A model generated the notes under the pieces. The model saw only the letters and a list, made by a program, of their open reading frames with translations, was not told the origin of the DNA and ran no database searches. 64,000 nt of DNA from CAYXTW01 sp964452645 (GTDB lineage: Bacteria; Zixibacteria; MSB-5A5; GN15; PGXB01), in assembly GCA_964452645.1 (NCBI GenBank), contig CAYVMO010000002.1, forward strand, positions 62,001-126,000, read 5' to 3'. Below, piece by piece: positions 25,233 to 34,743 of the stretch; position 1 is the first letter of the stretch; each line of letters begins with the position of its first letter. Position numbers and translations under genes: made by a program.

Positions 25233-26108
25233 TTACTCGCATACCGGCGGTGGGCCACCAAGATAGAGATAGCCGACAAGACGACTGATATCAAATATAT
25301 TTAAAGGCGGCGCTCCGTCACAATCGGCCGCCTCCATAGGATCCGGGGCCGGTCCGCCCAGATATAAATAGGCGATTATATATGTAATGTCAAAAATCTG
25401 TATAATTCCGTTACCATCGACATCACCACATAAAAAATAATTCGGATCGGACTGTACCGAGACAATATTGGAATGGCGACCGAAAACCCCGTTATCCAAA
25501 GCGATTACGATATAATCGTAGCTGTTGATATTATCGAGCGTGCTGTCAATATACAGGCTGTCGGCAACACCCGGATTGCTCGGCGAGCCGGAAGGGTCAT
25601 CGACTCTGAAAAAAGAACCGCCTGAGCTCGACAATCTTCGATAAATCCTGTAAGTATATCCGGATTGATAAGTCCATGAAATTCTGAAGGTCGAATCGGT
25701 CAGAAGAATCGCGGCCACGTTTTCCGGTGGGGCAGGCCACAGGCCGGAAGTCAATTGGACATTAACCTGATGGTACGAATCGAAAGGAATCGAACCGGAC
25801 AACGCCGCACCCTCGCCATTGATAATGTTAAAAAAGTGAAAATCATACGGATTACCGGGAGCCTCGGTGAGATAGTTTTGAAAATCATCGTACCAATATC
25901 CGCTGTCATATCCGGCGCCGACACAGCTTTCGATTCTTATTTCCTCATCGGTGTTATCGAGATACCCGAGAAAATTGATAATTCCGTCCTCAGGCGTCGA
26001 TAAATCGGAATTCCGAACCGTTCCGAAAATGGTTCCCTGCGAATGGATGGAGAAGAAAGGCATTAAAATAATGGATATACATATCAGAACGAATTTCGAT
26101 ATCGACAT
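25233..26108 (-). CDS. Secreted protein with fibronectin III-like and dockerin-like domains
   Basis: About 291 residues from the ATG at 26108; the frame is open to 26153. A signal peptide is seen (SISKFVLICISIILMPFFSIHSQG). The middle (PPENVAAILLTDSTFRISW ... DYIVIALDN) looks like a fibronectin type III domain. The C-terminus has two dockerin-like loops: GDVDGNGIIQIFDITYIIAYL and a second with DCDGAPPLNIFDISRLVGYL, each ending YLGG. Such paired loops bind calcium and in this lineage are found on many exported proteins without cellulosome parts. The protein may be displayed or sorted through a cohesin-like domain such as the one in the 3241-residue protein of this window; that is inference. 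Confidence 0.82.
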   Translation of the reverse strand: MSISKFVLICISIILMPFFSIHSQGTIFGTVRNSDLSTPEDGIINFLGYLDNTDEEIRIESCVGAGYDSGYWYDDFQNYLTEAPGNPYDFHFFNIINGEGAALSGSIPFDSYHQVNVQLTSGLWPAPPENVAAILLTDSTFRISWTYQSGYTYRIYRRLSSSGGSFFRVDDPSGSPSNPGVADSLYIDSTLDNINSYDYIVIALDNGVFGRHSNIVSVQSDPNYFLCGDVDGNGIIQIFDITYIIAYLYLGGPAPDPMEAADCDGAPPLNIFDISRLVGYLYLGGPPPVCE

Positions 26109-26318
26109 TTTGTTTTCAAATATTGTCATAAAAGCCGACTGCAATATTGCCAAATATGTAGTAACAACTTTATTATAATATAAGAATCGGTATCAGGCCG
26201 TCAAGCATTAGCTTTAAAAAATTCATCGCATTTATCCATAAGTTGATACGATAATATCGGCTTCGCGAAGGCAAAATTTTGGTTGACAAAAGCCAAGCGG
26301 GCGGTTTCTTAAGTCGTT

Positions 26319-26846
26319 ATGAGAGGACTGGGCATTGTCGATATCGCTTATACCGGTATCATAGCGGCGCTTTATGCGTTCCTTACGGTCGCTCTGGCTC
26401 CCTTCAGCTATGGCGTTTATCAGGTGAGAATCGCCGAAGCCCTGACCGTTCTGCCATTTGTTTATCCGCCCGCCATAATCGGACTTTTTGTCGGCTGTCT
26501 GGTGGCCAATATATTCGGCGGCAACGGCTTGCCGGATATTATTTTTGGTTCGCTTTTTACCTTGGTGGCGGGTTTTCTTACCTATCGGATTTCAAAAATA
26601 AAATCAAAAAGAGTTGCCATCAGCCTGGCGCCGCTGCCGCCGGTGTTGATAAATGCTTTTGGTGTGGCTATTTATTTATCGAAAATTACGGAAATGGCTT
26701 ACTTCTTTGTGGTTCAGATGGTCGGCCTGGGAGAATTGGTTGCCTGTTACCTGCTTGGGATACCGCTTCTTATGTTTTTGATTTCAAAGAAATCACCTTT
26801 TAAATTAATAAATAGAACCGATTACACGACCGAGACCGGAGGTTAA
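26319..26846 (+). CDS. queT: QueT-family transporter
   Basis: 175 residues with about five hydrophobic segments; an integral membrane protein of the QueT (DUF988) family, thought to take up queuosine precursors as an S component of an ECF transporter. Seen: TGIIAALYAFLTVALAPFSYG and VRIAEALTVLPFVYPPAIIGLFVGC, which match the family N-terminus, and a late GLGELVACYLLGIPLL segment. No ribosome site stands out before ATG 26319. I looked for a preQ1 riboswitch in the 150 bp upstream and did not find one. It is 3 bp from the next gene. Confidence 0.83.
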   Translation: MRGLGIVDIAYTGIIAALYAFLTVALAPFSYGVYQVRIAEALTVLPFVYPPAIIGLFVGCLVANIFGGNGLPDIIFGSLFTLVAGFLTYRISKIKSKRVAISLAPLPPVLINAFGVAIYLSKITEMAYFFVVQMVGLGELVACYLLGIPLLMFLISKKSPFKLINRTDYTTETGG

Positions 26847-26849
26847 AAA

Positions 26850-28145
26850 ATGAAGAATGGCCTGATTATATTTGAAGATGAGAAATATTTGAATTTTTAT
26901 CCATTGACGAGCCTGAGGCCGACATATTTTCTCAGACCGGGAATCAGATATCTATTCGAGAAACTTGTCGATGCTTTCGACGGCTATCGCCCGTTTCTGT
27001 TTTGCCGTCCGGAACTGGTCGATATAATATCATCGCAAACTCAAATACCGATTAATAAGTTTGAAAATGATGAATTTGAAGATGTTACTTTCATCAACGG
27101 TCGGGTAAAATACAGCCCCGAATTTATCGCCGCCCTCAAGCAGGCGGGAAAGAATGTCATTCTATATTCCGGCGAAGATATCGCCGCCTTCAAAAAGGTC
27201 GGTAAATTAAATGAGGATGAGAAAGAAATTTTGATAGAGGGCGACCTCGCCAGACTCCTCGATAAATTGACGATGAATGCCCAGACGATGGAAATTGAAC
27301 TACCGATGTATCATTATCTCTGGGACGTGGTTAATGCCATTAAAAGCGAGATCGAGGACGATTTTGCATATTTTAAGTCTCGTTCCGACGCGTCAGGATT
27401 TCTAAAGAGCGGGGAAGAATTGCAGCTTGAGGGAAAATCCATTCCCGGTGTGGAGTTGATATACCCGGAAAAAATTCGCGTGGCGCAATCAGCCGAATTG
27501 CTGCCGGGCGTGGTGCTTGATGCAACTAAAGGCCCGATTTTTGTCGGCGATTCGGTTAGGATGGAACCGCAATCGTACATAATCGGCCCCGCATATATCG
27601 GTAAGAAAACGATTGTCGTCGGAGGCAAGATTAATAGCTGTTCCATCGGTCCGGTCTGTCGCATTGGGGGAGAGGTGGAGGAGACAATTGTTCAGGGGTA
27701 CACCAATAAATATCATGCCGGTTTTATTGGCCACAGTTATCTCGGCGAGTGGATAAATCTGGGAGCGATGACGACCAATTCGGATTTGAAAAATAACTAT
27801 GCGGATGTAAAAGTCATGGTCAATGGCGAATCGATTGATACAGGTTGCTTGAAAATCGGTTCATTTATCGGTGATTTCACGAAAACTTCGATTGGCACGC
27901 TTCTGAATACTGGTATTAATATCGGTGTTGGCTGCAATATTATATCTGACGGGCTGGTAACCGATGCTGAAATTCCGCCGTTCACCTGGTATTCGCCCCG
28001 GCACAAAATGGCTTACAATTTTGTTAAAGCCATAGGAACGATAGAAAAAACCATGAGCCGACGCGGGGTGAAACTTCCGGAGGCTTTAAAAAAACGGCTC
28101 GAGGAACTTAGCGGGGAACGCGAGGAAAAGAAGGCTGGGAATTGA
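26850..28145 (+). CDS. Bacteroidetes-type GlmU-like sugar nucleotidyltransferase
   Basis: 431 residues. The N-terminus (IIFEDEKYLNFYPLTSLRPTYFLRPG) and the C-terminal left-handed beta-helix (IYGP-type hexapeptides: IGPAYIGKK, CRIGGEVEETIVQGY, LGEWINLGAMTTNSDLKNNY, GTLLNTGINIGVGCN) match the alternative GlmU group found in Bacteroidetes and relatives, proposed to do both the acetyltransferase and uridylyltransferase steps for UDP-GlcNAc. It differs from E. coli GlmU in the N-terminal half, which lacks the usual LAAGxGTRM loop. Stop is 84 bp before galT. Sugar activation fits the galT-glgA context. Confidence 0.83.
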   Translation: MKNGLIIFEDEKYLNFYPLTSLRPTYFLRPGIRYLFEKLVDAFDGYRPFLFCRPELVDIISSQTQIPINKFENDEFEDVTFINGRVKYSPEFIAALKQAGKNVILYSGEDIAAFKKVGKLNEDEKEILIEGDLARLLDKLTMNAQTMEIELPMYHYLWDVVNAIKSEIEDDFAYFKSRSDASGFLKSGEELQLEGKSIPGVELIYPEKIRVAQSAELLPGVVLDATKGPIFVGDSVRMEPQSYIIGPAYIGKKTIVVGGKINSCSIGPVCRIGGEVEETIVQGYTNKYHAGFIGHSYLGEWINLGAMTTNSDLKNNYADVKVMVNGESIDTGCLKIGSFIGDFTKTSIGTLLNTGINIGVGCNIISDGLVTDAEIPPFTWYSPRHKMAYNFVKAIGTIEKTMSRRGVKLPEALKKRLEELSGEREEKKAGN

Positions 28146-28229
28146 ATGGTACAGGCTTTATGTATTTTGACGATAATATAATAATATGCGGGACTTACCC
28201 ACTAAATTGCAAGCTTAGGAAAGACATCC

Positions 28230-29267
28230 ATGCCTGAATTTCGCAAAGATCCTATTATTGGTCGCTGGGTTATAATTTCTACCGATCGCGGCAAAAGGCC
28301 GTCGGGTTTCGGAAATGTTCCCAAGCAGGAAGAACCGATGATGTGCCCGTTCTGCCCCGGTAATGAGTCCAGCACTCCGCCCGAGGTTCTGGCCTTCCGG
28401 GAGAGCGGTTCGCAGCCAAACAAACCGGGCTGGTTTGTCCGCGTGATTTCGAACAAATATCCGGCTTTAAGAATCGAAGGGACACACGGTCGCGAGCCCA
28501 AAGGTATCTACGATAAAATGAACGGAATAGGGGCGCATGAAGTTTTTATCGAAACGCCTGACCATAGGCGCGATTTGGCGGATTTGAAAGTTGAAGAAAT
28601 AAAAAATGTTCTCTGGGCTTATCGTGAAAGGGCGCTTGATTTGCAGAGAGATCAGCGCTTCAAGTATATACTTATTTTTAAGAACCATGGCGAAGCGGCC
28701 GGCGCCTCGTTGGAGCACAGTCACAGTCAGTTGATTGCGACGCCGATTATACCGAAAAAAGTCGAGGAGGAGATTGAAGGCGCCCGCCGGTACTTCGACT
28801 TCAAAGAACGCTGTGTATTCTGCGATATTATCCGGCAGGAGTTGACCGATAAGGAGCGCGTTGTCAATGACTATGGCGATTTTATCGCCTTTGAACCGTA
28901 CGCCTCCCGTTTTCCTTTTGAAACCTGGCTGTTGCCCAAGCAGCATGTCTCGCATCTGGTCGATTTCTCCGATGATACTTATATATTTCTGGCCGAGGCA
29001 TTAAAGGATATCCTTAATCGAATCCGCGTTGCTTTGAACAACCCGCCCTTTAATTTTATCCTCCATACGGCTCCAATAGGTCGGGAGTATAACGAATTGT
29101 TTCACTGGCATATCGAGATTATTCCGAAACTGACCAAAATCGCCGGTTTCGAGTGGGGTTCCGGATTCTATATCAATCCGACCCTTCCCGAAGATGCCGC
29201 GACGTTTATGCGCGATATCGATGCCTCGCGTGCCACCGAACTGTTTCAGGTTAACGCCGTTCGATAA
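28230..29267 (+). CDS. galT: Galactose-1-phosphate uridylyltransferase
   Basis: 345 residues. It swaps UMP between UDP-glucose and galactose-1-phosphate. Seen: CPFCPGNE (zinc, Cys39 and Cys42) at the N-terminus, RVISNKYPAL, and the active-site LEHSHSQLIAT, where the HxH-Q pattern gives the nucleophile His; a second CVFCDI pair follows. Most family members read HPHxQ; here it is HSHSQ, as in several bacterial sequences. An AGGAAAG site lies before the ATG. It is followed 2 bp later by glgA, so it belongs to a UDP/ADP-sugar unit. A related ADP-sugar transferase function cannot be excluded. Confidence 0.9.
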   Translation: MPEFRKDPIIGRWVIISTDRGKRPSGFGNVPKQEEPMMCPFCPGNESSTPPEVLAFRESGSQPNKPGWFVRVISNKYPALRIEGTHGREPKGIYDKMNGIGAHEVFIETPDHRRDLADLKVEEIKNVLWAYRERALDLQRDQRFKYILIFKNHGEAAGASLEHSHSQLIATPIIPKKVEEEIEGARRYFDFKERCVFCDIIRQELTDKERVVNDYGDFIAFEPYASRFPFETWLLPKQHVSHLVDFSDDTYIFLAEALKDILNRIRVALNNPPFNFILHTAPIGREYNELFHWHIEIIPKLTKIAGFEWGSGFYINPTLPEDAATFMRDIDASRATELFQVNAVR

Positions 29268-29269
29268 TT

Positions 29270-30742
29270 ATGTCTGATTTGAAAGTTGTCTTTGTAACAT
29301 CGGAAGCGGTTCCGTTCGCCAAAACGGGGGGATTGGCCGATGTTTCCGGGGCGCTGCCGAATTATCTGGCGCAAGCCGGCCATGAAGTAAGGCTGTTTAT
29401 GCCGAAATATCTGCAGGTCATCCGCGGATATTATGATCTCGAACGTGTCGATGGTAATATAGAATGCCGGATCGGTGATAGAAATTATGAAGGCGCTGTT
29501 TTTAGATTGCCTGACGGCAAGCCAAATCTCGAATTTTATTTTATCGAGAATGATTTTTTCTTCAATCGGCCGGAATTGTACCGTGATTCGGAATCTAATA
29601 AGGATTACGCCGACAATGATGAACGATTTGGCTTTTTCAACCAGGGAGTACTTCAGGCACTCAAAGCGTTGCGGCGGCAGGTGGATATTATTCATTGTAA
29701 TGATTGGCAAAGCGCCCTGATCCCGGTTTATCTTAAGACGCATTACAAAGAAGATCCGTTTTTCGCCAAGACGAAGTCTGTTTTCTCCATTCATAATATG
29801 GGCTACCAGGGGATATTCCCGGCCGATACTTTTGAAAAGTTCAATCTGGATGAATCCTTATTCTACTCGACCGGACCGCTGGAATTCTGGGGTGAGGTTA
29901 ACTTCATGAAAGGGGCGATTTATTTCGCCGATCGGATTTCGACGGTGTCACCCACTTACGCGCTGGAGATACAGAAATCGGACGAGTACGGTAAGGGGCT
30001 GCAGGATGTGTTGAAAGAACGAAGCGCGAAATTGACCGGGATACTTAATGGTGTCGATTACGATACATGGTCGCCGAAAACTGATAGTCTAATCCCGTTT
30101 AATTATTTTCCGGCCAATCGGTCCGGGAAAAAGAGAAACAAACTCGAGCTTTTGCATCAATGCGGCTTGCCGGCTCGTACTGAACAGCCACTGATCGGTA
30201 TGATTTCGCGCCTTGACGCCCAGAAAGGTTTTGATCTGCTGGAAGAGATTTTGGATGACGTTTTGGCTTTGGATCTGCAATTTGTCCTGCTGGGTACCGG
30301 CGATGAAAAGTATCATAAATTTTTCCGTGAAACAGAAAAGAAGTATCCTGATAAATTCAAGGCCTTTCTGCAGTTCGATAACAGCCTGGCGCATCTGATT
30401 GAGGCCGGAGCGGATATTTTCCTGATGCCGTCGCGCTACGAACCATGCGGATTAAATCAGATGTACAGTCTTAAATATGGTACGGTGCCGATAGTACGAA
30501 AGACCGGCGGTCTGGCCGATACGGTTGATGATTTCGACAAAGCGTCTGAAAAGGGGACAGGTTTTGTTTTTGAGAAGTACGATTCGGCGGAACTGCTAAA
30601 AACCATAAAACGCGCCTGTGAATTATTTGGCCGCAAAAGAATCTGGAATAAAATCGTCAAACAGGCGATGGAAAAAGATTATTCCTGGACTCGCAGCGCC
30701 GAGAAGTACGTAGAGCTGTATCGGAAGGCGCTATCGCGTTAG
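29270..30742 (+). CDS. glgA: Glycogen synthase (ADP-glucose type)
   Basis: 490 residues, usual for GT5 family enzymes that extend alpha-1,4-glucan. The N-terminus has FVTSEAVPFAKTGGLADVSGALP, with Lys18 and the KTGGL loop that binds ADP-glucose; later HCNDWQSALIPVYL, SIHNMGYQG, the MISRLDAQKG second-domain start, and the SRYEPCGLNQMYSLKYGTVPIVRKTGGL sugar-nucleotide site (GGL near the end). Its last 12 bp overlap convergently with the next minus-strand gene. Confidence 0.95.
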   Translation: MSDLKVVFVTSEAVPFAKTGGLADVSGALPNYLAQAGHEVRLFMPKYLQVIRGYYDLERVDGNIECRIGDRNYEGAVFRLPDGKPNLEFYFIENDFFFNRPELYRDSESNKDYADNDERFGFFNQGVLQALKALRRQVDIIHCNDWQSALIPVYLKTHYKEDPFFAKTKSVFSIHNMGYQGIFPADTFEKFNLDESLFYSTGPLEFWGEVNFMKGAIYFADRISTVSPTYALEIQKSDEYGKGLQDVLKERSAKLTGILNGVDYDTWSPKTDSLIPFNYFPANRSGKKRNKLELLHQCGLPARTEQPLIGMISRLDAQKGFDLLEEILDDVLALDLQFVLLGTGDEKYHKFFRETEKKYPDKFKAFLQFDNSLAHLIEAGADIFLMPSRYEPCGLNQMYSLKYGTVPIVRKTGGLADTVDDFDKASEKGTGFVFEKYDSAELLKTIKRACELFGRKRIWNKIVKQAMEKDYSWTRSAEKYVELYRKALSR

Positions 30743-31474
30743 ACCATACTTCGTCAGTAGTAGATTGCCGTCTTTTATCAAACCGATTCCGGGAGCGTAG
30801 ATTTTATATTCGTGAGCGTCCGGTTCGAGCGGCGTCGTTTCTTCAACTACCAGACAATTCTCGAATTTTCCGGCCGGGGTATCCAGAGTTGTATCGAGAG
30901 TTATAATTTGCGCTCGATCCATCGCAATATCAGGCGCGATTTCCTGAAAATACTTTGTTCCCGGATACAGTAATCCCGGCATCATTAATCCGGGGCGATT
31001 GTTATTCGTTCCGGCCCGCCAGGTACCTTCGTGGCCAACGATATGACCATCGCGATAAATATCGACATCCTCGCCAAAATAAAAGAAGCTCTCATTATTT
31101 TTGCAAAAGGCAAAGTAGTTTCGTGATATCTCTATTATCTGCCCGTTGACAGATTCCCGCTCTTCAACCACCCTAGTTATGACACCGTCGACCGCTTCAG
31201 TATCGTTAAGTACAGTTATTATGAGGTCAACTGTATCCTCATCGTCGATACCCTCAAGTGCCAATTCATAGCCGGGCTCCAGAATGAAATATTTATTGCT
31301 TCCGTGCGGGGACCAATCGCAATTTTCTAAATTAAGATAGTCGATCGAACTTTTTTCATGCGATTCCATTTTCCCCGCGTCCGAGCCATATGTTGGTATG
31401 GAATAGAATAATATACCGAGAAAAGTGAATGCAACAATCCCTAGGATATATCCAGATATTTTTAATTTATACAT
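30731..31474 (-). CDS. Exported or membrane-anchored hypothetical protein
   Basis: 247 residues. A strong hydrophobic segment (GYILGIVAFTFLGILFYSIPTYG) at the N-terminus is a signal peptide or anchor. The mature part has AVDGVITRVVEERESVNGQIIEISRNYFAFC, a FYFGEDVDIYRDG segment, and TAGTNNNRPGLMMPGLLYPGTKYFQE; the pattern (VTRVVEE, FGED, GxWRAG, MPG) recurs in secreted bacterial proteins of unknown function. Its start is 3 bp after the stop of the upstream lipoprotein gene, so the pair probably forms an operon. Its 3' end overlaps glgA by 12 bp tail to tail. Confidence 0.72.
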   Translation of the reverse strand: MYKLKISGYILGIVAFTFLGILFYSIPTYGSDAGKMESHEKSSIDYLNLENCDWSPHGSNKYFILEPGYELALEGIDDEDTVDLIITVLNDTEAVDGVITRVVEERESVNGQIIEISRNYFAFCKNNESFFYFGEDVDIYRDGHIVGHEGTWRAGTNNNRPGLMMPGLLYPGTKYFQEIAPDIAMDRAQIITLDTTLDTPAGKFENCLVVEETTPLEPDAHEYKIYAPGIGLIKDGNLLLTKYGLTR

Positions 31475-31477
31475 ATA

Positions 31478-32455
31478 TTATTGGTCAATTACCGTTACCC
31501 CGCGATCGCGTAGTGAATCGATGTAAGTCGAATCGGTTATCGGATTATTACGAATCGAAATATAATCGCCGCTGCCCAGCCCGGTATTTTTGACCAACGG
31601 ATAAATACTTTCGATGAGATTTGAATCTAAATTTATATAGGCCAGGTTGACTAAATCAGTGAGGGCATCGATACTGTCGATCAGATTGCTGTCCAGATAT
31701 AAATATCGCAGATTGGTCAAACGGCTAAGCGAATCAATATCGGTTATTCGGTTATATGACAGATAAAGTGTATCAAGCAGCTTCAGATGAGACATAACGT
31801 CAATATTATCTATTGAATTATTGGCCAGATTTAGCTTAGTGAGCTCGGCGGCATAATAAAGTTGTTCGATATTTGAGATATGCCTGTTCTTGCCGTTAAG
31901 CGTATCCAATCCCAAAAGCTTCGAATATGTGATAATACTATCCAAAACTGAGTCAATTGGCAAATAATCCCAGATATGTTCTCTTAAGACAATATCAAGA
32001 CTATCATCATTGATAAAAACCGTCGAATCGAAAAATGGTCGTCCGCTGGCGATATTTGAGATATATGAAATATTGCCGGCTTCATCCAGACTTCTTATGG
32101 CAAAATAATATTTGAAATAAAATGAAAGATCTTTGACCAATAAAGATTCGGGTTGACCGGCCGGAGATGGTTTCGGGACATTGGGAACGACGACGGCATC
32201 ATTCCAATAATATATTAAATACTCAGCCGATGAAGCTATTCTAATATCATAAGATGAAACGGTGCCGATGGTATCATCGTCGCCGGGGGCGGTCCAGCTC
32301 AATTCAAGCGCCGTGGCCATAGTATCGCTCACGTGAAGGTCACTTATCGCCGCCGGGAAAATGCCATCGACTTCGCCCACCCCGCTGTCATTATTGCTGC
32401 AAGCCAGAAAGCCCAGCGTTATGATTAAAATAAAAATCGCCGATTTTTTTAGCAC
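31478..32455 (-). CDS. Leucine-rich-repeat lipoprotein with fibronectin III-like domain
   Basis: 325 residues. The signal peptide ends in LGFLAC, a lipobox with Cys19. Residues about 33-140 (AAISDLHVSDTMATALELSWTAPGDDD ... FAIRSLDEAGNISYISN) look like a fibronectin type III domain. The C-terminal half holds internalin-type leucine-rich repeats of 22 residues (LTKLNLANNSIDNIDVMSHL, LDTLYLSYNRITDIDSLSRL, LRYLYLDSNLIDSIDALTDL, LAYINLDSNLIESI). It probably sits on the outer membrane and binds proteins or glycans. It begins a two-gene operon with the exported protein downstream. Confidence 0.85.
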   Translation of the reverse strand: MLKKSAIFILIITLGFLACSNNDSGVGEVDGIFPAAISDLHVSDTMATALELSWTAPGDDDTIGTVSSYDIRIASSAEYLIYYWNDAVVVPNVPKPSPAGQPESLLVKDLSFYFKYYFAIRSLDEAGNISYISNIASGRPFFDSTVFINDDSLDIVLREHIWDYLPIDSVLDSIITYSKLLGLDTLNGKNRHISNIEQLYYAAELTKLNLANNSIDNIDVMSHLKLLDTLYLSYNRITDIDSLSRLTNLRYLYLDSNLIDSIDALTDLVNLAYINLDSNLIESIYPLVKNTGLGSGDYISIRNNPITDSTYIDSLRDRGVTVIDQ

Positions 32456-32611
32456 GATAAATCTCCTTATATCAGAGCCATCTTCCGGCTATCCATTTTA
32501 CTGATAATATAAAAGCACCAAAACCGGGTGTCAAACGGAAACAGATTGGCCGGTAATAAATTATACAAATTAAGCGATTGGAAAATTATTTGAAACCGCA
32601 TTTATAAAAAG

Positions 32612-32639
32612 TTGACAAACGGATTTTCCGATATATATT
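32612..32639 (+). promoter_or_regulatory. Sigma70-like promoter of the tRNA pair
   Basis: Perfect TTGACA at 32612-32617, a 16-nt spacer and TATATT at 32634-32639, starting transcription a few bases before tRNA-Gly. Confidence 0.78.
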
Positions 32640-32652
32640 TATAAAACATCAG

Positions 32653-32730
<78 letters not shown>

Positions 32731-32733
32731 TTT

Positions 32734-32805
32734 GGCGGCTTAGCCAAGTGGTAAGGCGGAGGTCTGCAAAACCTCTATTCTCCGGTTCGAGTCCGGAAGC
32801 CGCCT
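32734..32805 (+). tRNA. tRNA-Cys (GCA)
   Basis: Acceptor GGCGGCT with AGCCGCC, anticodon stem GAGGT/ACCTC around loop CTGCAAA (anticodon GCA), T-arm CCGG-TTCGAGT-CCGG. Eight bases after tRNA-Gly. No encoded CCA; a T run at 32805-32812 may end transcription. Confidence 0.95.
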
Positions 32806-32865
32806 TTTTTTCTTGCATTCTTATGTTCTTCCTTGTATATTTGTTAAAATTCGTTTGCTGAACTA

Positions 32866-34383
32866 GTGCTAAATATGTTAAAGTTGCCACGATTTTGTAA
32901 ATCCCGCAAATTTATAATATTTCTTATTTTTTTATTTTATTACCCGTCATTGTCTGCACTTGATAAGCCCTTAAAGCCCGTAATCTATGCCGGATCCACT
33001 GGCGAAATCGAATTGTATTGGTTCTATCCCGGTCTGCACTATGAAATTTTGGGTAATGTTCGGGTCCAGGCTGATGACTATTTTTTTGTCAGCGAAAAGG
33101 ATCGGCAATACTCGGTTTTGACACGATTTCCGATTAATCCACCGGTCACTGTTTCTCAAGCTTCGACGTATATATCAGCCAATGACGTTTTCCCGGATTA
33201 TCCGGGGAATCAATTCAGTCCCATCGGACTATCGCTAAAAAAGAGAGCTCCTGAGGGAGAATTCACCGATTATTGGCAGCAATTGGTTTGTTTGGATTCT
33301 AGCGTCAGCGGTAACGGCGCCCGAGTAGATTGTCAGACTGAAATATTATTGAAAAACAAATTCGATATCTGGGCCGGATTGGAATGGCAGCCGGGAATTC
33401 CGACTGCCCCGCTGATCGGTGTTAATTTAGGTCCGCGAACGCTCGAGCAGTACATCTGTCCGATGGACGATTCCGCTTTTGAATTGCAGGAATGTAACGA
33501 CGAATATATGATCGGACTGGAATTGCTAAATTGGACGAGCGATGATGGTTATACGGATCAGATGGGAGTAAATGACTCGATGTTTTTTTCAATTTATTAT
33601 GGGGCTGATACGACGGATTTTATATCGTCCTGCATTCGGGTCGATAGTCTGGGGATCGATTCATTATATTCAAAACCGGGGATATTATCCGACGGATATT
33701 TAAATATCGCTGCCTCTGACGGCGTGGAGAGTAAGTATTCCGATTTCGTGCGTGTCGATATTGATAAATTGCCTTCCGTCGTAATTCAGCCAACGCAGGT
33801 TAATGGATTAGTTGAAAATGGCGAGATAAATGCATTTGTAATCAATATTCAAAATACGGGGGACGAGTCGGTACCGATGATGCTGAATTACGACAGGGAT
33901 TTGTTGACTGTTTCTGCGGATTCGTTTTCTATCCCCGGCGGCGAAAATACGGATATTGAAATTACACCAGTATTTAAATTGTTTGAAGACTCCTTGATAA
34001 ATACTACCATAATCATAAATACATCGGATACCAATTATCCGATTATCTATCACCTGCAATTTAGCCTTAATGAGCCCAGTCTTGTTGATGAAGGACAAGA
34101 GATTCAGCCATCAGGATTTTTCGTTAGCCAGCCATGGCCGAATCCATTTAATAGCAGTGTAATGTTTAATCTGAAAACCGTCGGCAAAAAGAGAATTGCC
34201 TACGATATATACAATATTCTGGGGCAGAATATCAATTCCGGAGAACTCCTGCCGGAGAAATCTATTAATTTCTATTGGAATGGGACCGACCGTACCGGTC
34301 AAACGGTATCTACCGGTGTATATTTTTTCCGATTCGCGACCGATGATTATCAGGTATTTCGGAAGGCTCTACTGATAAAATGA
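32866..34383 (+). CDS. Secreted protein with C-terminal FlgD-like sorting domain
   Basis: 505 residues. An N-terminal hydrophobic signal (FIIFLIFLFYYPSLSA) is followed by a long beta-rich mature region with several Cys. The last 90 residues are the FlgD/Por-like C-terminal domain: SQPWPNPFNSSV, IYNILGQNI, WNGTDRTGQTVSTGVYFFRF and a final KALLIK, the pattern used by FCB bacteria for sorting to the cell surface. The middle segment resembles a domain of about 220 residues that is not familiar, preceded by sequences like PPVTVSQASTYISANDVFPDYPG. Function unknown; followed by its own terminator. Confidence 0.82.
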   Translation: MLNMLKLPRFCKSRKFIIFLIFLFYYPSLSALDKPLKPVIYAGSTGEIELYWFYPGLHYEILGNVRVQADDYFFVSEKDRQYSVLTRFPINPPVTVSQASTYISANDVFPDYPGNQFSPIGLSLKKRAPEGEFTDYWQQLVCLDSSVSGNGARVDCQTEILLKNKFDIWAGLEWQPGIPTAPLIGVNLGPRTLEQYICPMDDSAFELQECNDEYMIGLELLNWTSDDGYTDQMGVNDSMFFSIYYGADTTDFISSCIRVDSLGIDSLYSKPGILSDGYLNIAASDGVESKYSDFVRVDIDKLPSVVIQPTQVNGLVENGEINAFVINIQNTGDESVPMMLNYDRDLLTVSADSFSIPGGENTDIEITPVFKLFEDSLINTTIIINTSDTNYPIIYHLQFSLNEPSLVDEGQEIQPSGFFVSQPWPNPFNSSVMFNLKTVGKKRIAYDIYNILGQNINSGELLPEKSINFYWNGTDRTGQTVSTGVYFFRFATDDYQVFRKALLIK

Positions 34384-34385
34384 AA

Positions 34386-34410
34386 ACAACCGATTTTCGG
34401 CTGTTTTTTT
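34386..34410 (+). terminator. Terminator after the sorted secreted protein
   Basis: ACAACCGA (34386-34393) pairs with TCGGCTGT (34397-34404) with one A-C mismatch, followed by T at 34404-34410. Confidence 0.75.
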
Positions 34411-34412
34411 CC

Positions 34413-34440
34413 TTTACAAAAACGAAATAATTTCTATATT
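34413..34440 (+). promoter_or_regulatory. Promoter of the ferredoxin gene
   Basis: TTTACA at 34413-34418, a 16-nt spacer, TATATT at 34435-34440; about 49 bp before the ferredoxin ATG. Same -10 form as the tRNA and giant-gene promoters of this window. Confidence 0.68.
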
Positions 34441-34488
34441 TCCCGCCAAAATGATAATTGATACGTATATACTTCGGAGGTGTTGAAC

Positions 34489-34677
34489 ATGGCGATGATG
34501 ATTACAGACGAATGCACGGCATGCGACCTTTGTTTGCCGGAATGCCCGACTTCCTCAATCTCAGAAGGGGACATCTATGTTATCGATCCTGACACCTGTA
34601 ATGAGTGTGAAGATCAGGATGAAGGTCCCCATTGTGTTGAGGTTTGTCCGGTAGATTGCATTGTCAAAGCCGAATAA
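34489..34677 (+). CDS. 2x[4Fe-4S] ferredoxin
   Basis: 62 residues. Two cluster motifs: CTACDLCLPECP and CNECEDQDEGPHCVEVCP, the second with the six-residue insertion between cysteines seen in YfhL/Clostridium-like bacterial ferredoxins. It carries electrons at low potential, so it is a natural acceptor for the KOR complex and donor for Nfn of this window. ATG 34489 is chosen because GGAGG at 34476-34480 is well spaced; a GTG at 34480 overlaps that site and is less likely. It has its own promoter and terminator, so it is monocistronic. Confidence 0.93.
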   Translation: MAMMITDECTACDLCLPECPTSSISEGDIYVIDPDTCNECEDQDEGPHCVEVCPVDCIVKAE

Positions 34678-34699
34678 ATCCGACCGATTTGCAGAAAAG

Positions 34700-34729
34700 C
34701 GTCGCTTGTATTTTAGCGACGTTTTTTTT
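34700..34729 (+). terminator. Terminator after the ferredoxin gene
   Basis: CGTCGCT (34700-34706) pairs perfectly with AGCGACG (34715-34721); T run at 34722-34729. Confidence 0.9.
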
Positions 34730-34743
34730 ATTCTTATAATTAT

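Noticed and set aside
26154..26318. Possible preQ1 riboswitch before queT
   Set aside because: The class I loop and the A-rich tail, or the class II pairing, could not be found by eye.
26279..26803. Second open frame overlapping queT in another phase
   Set aside because: Lacks membrane-protein character and the queT frame has family motifs.
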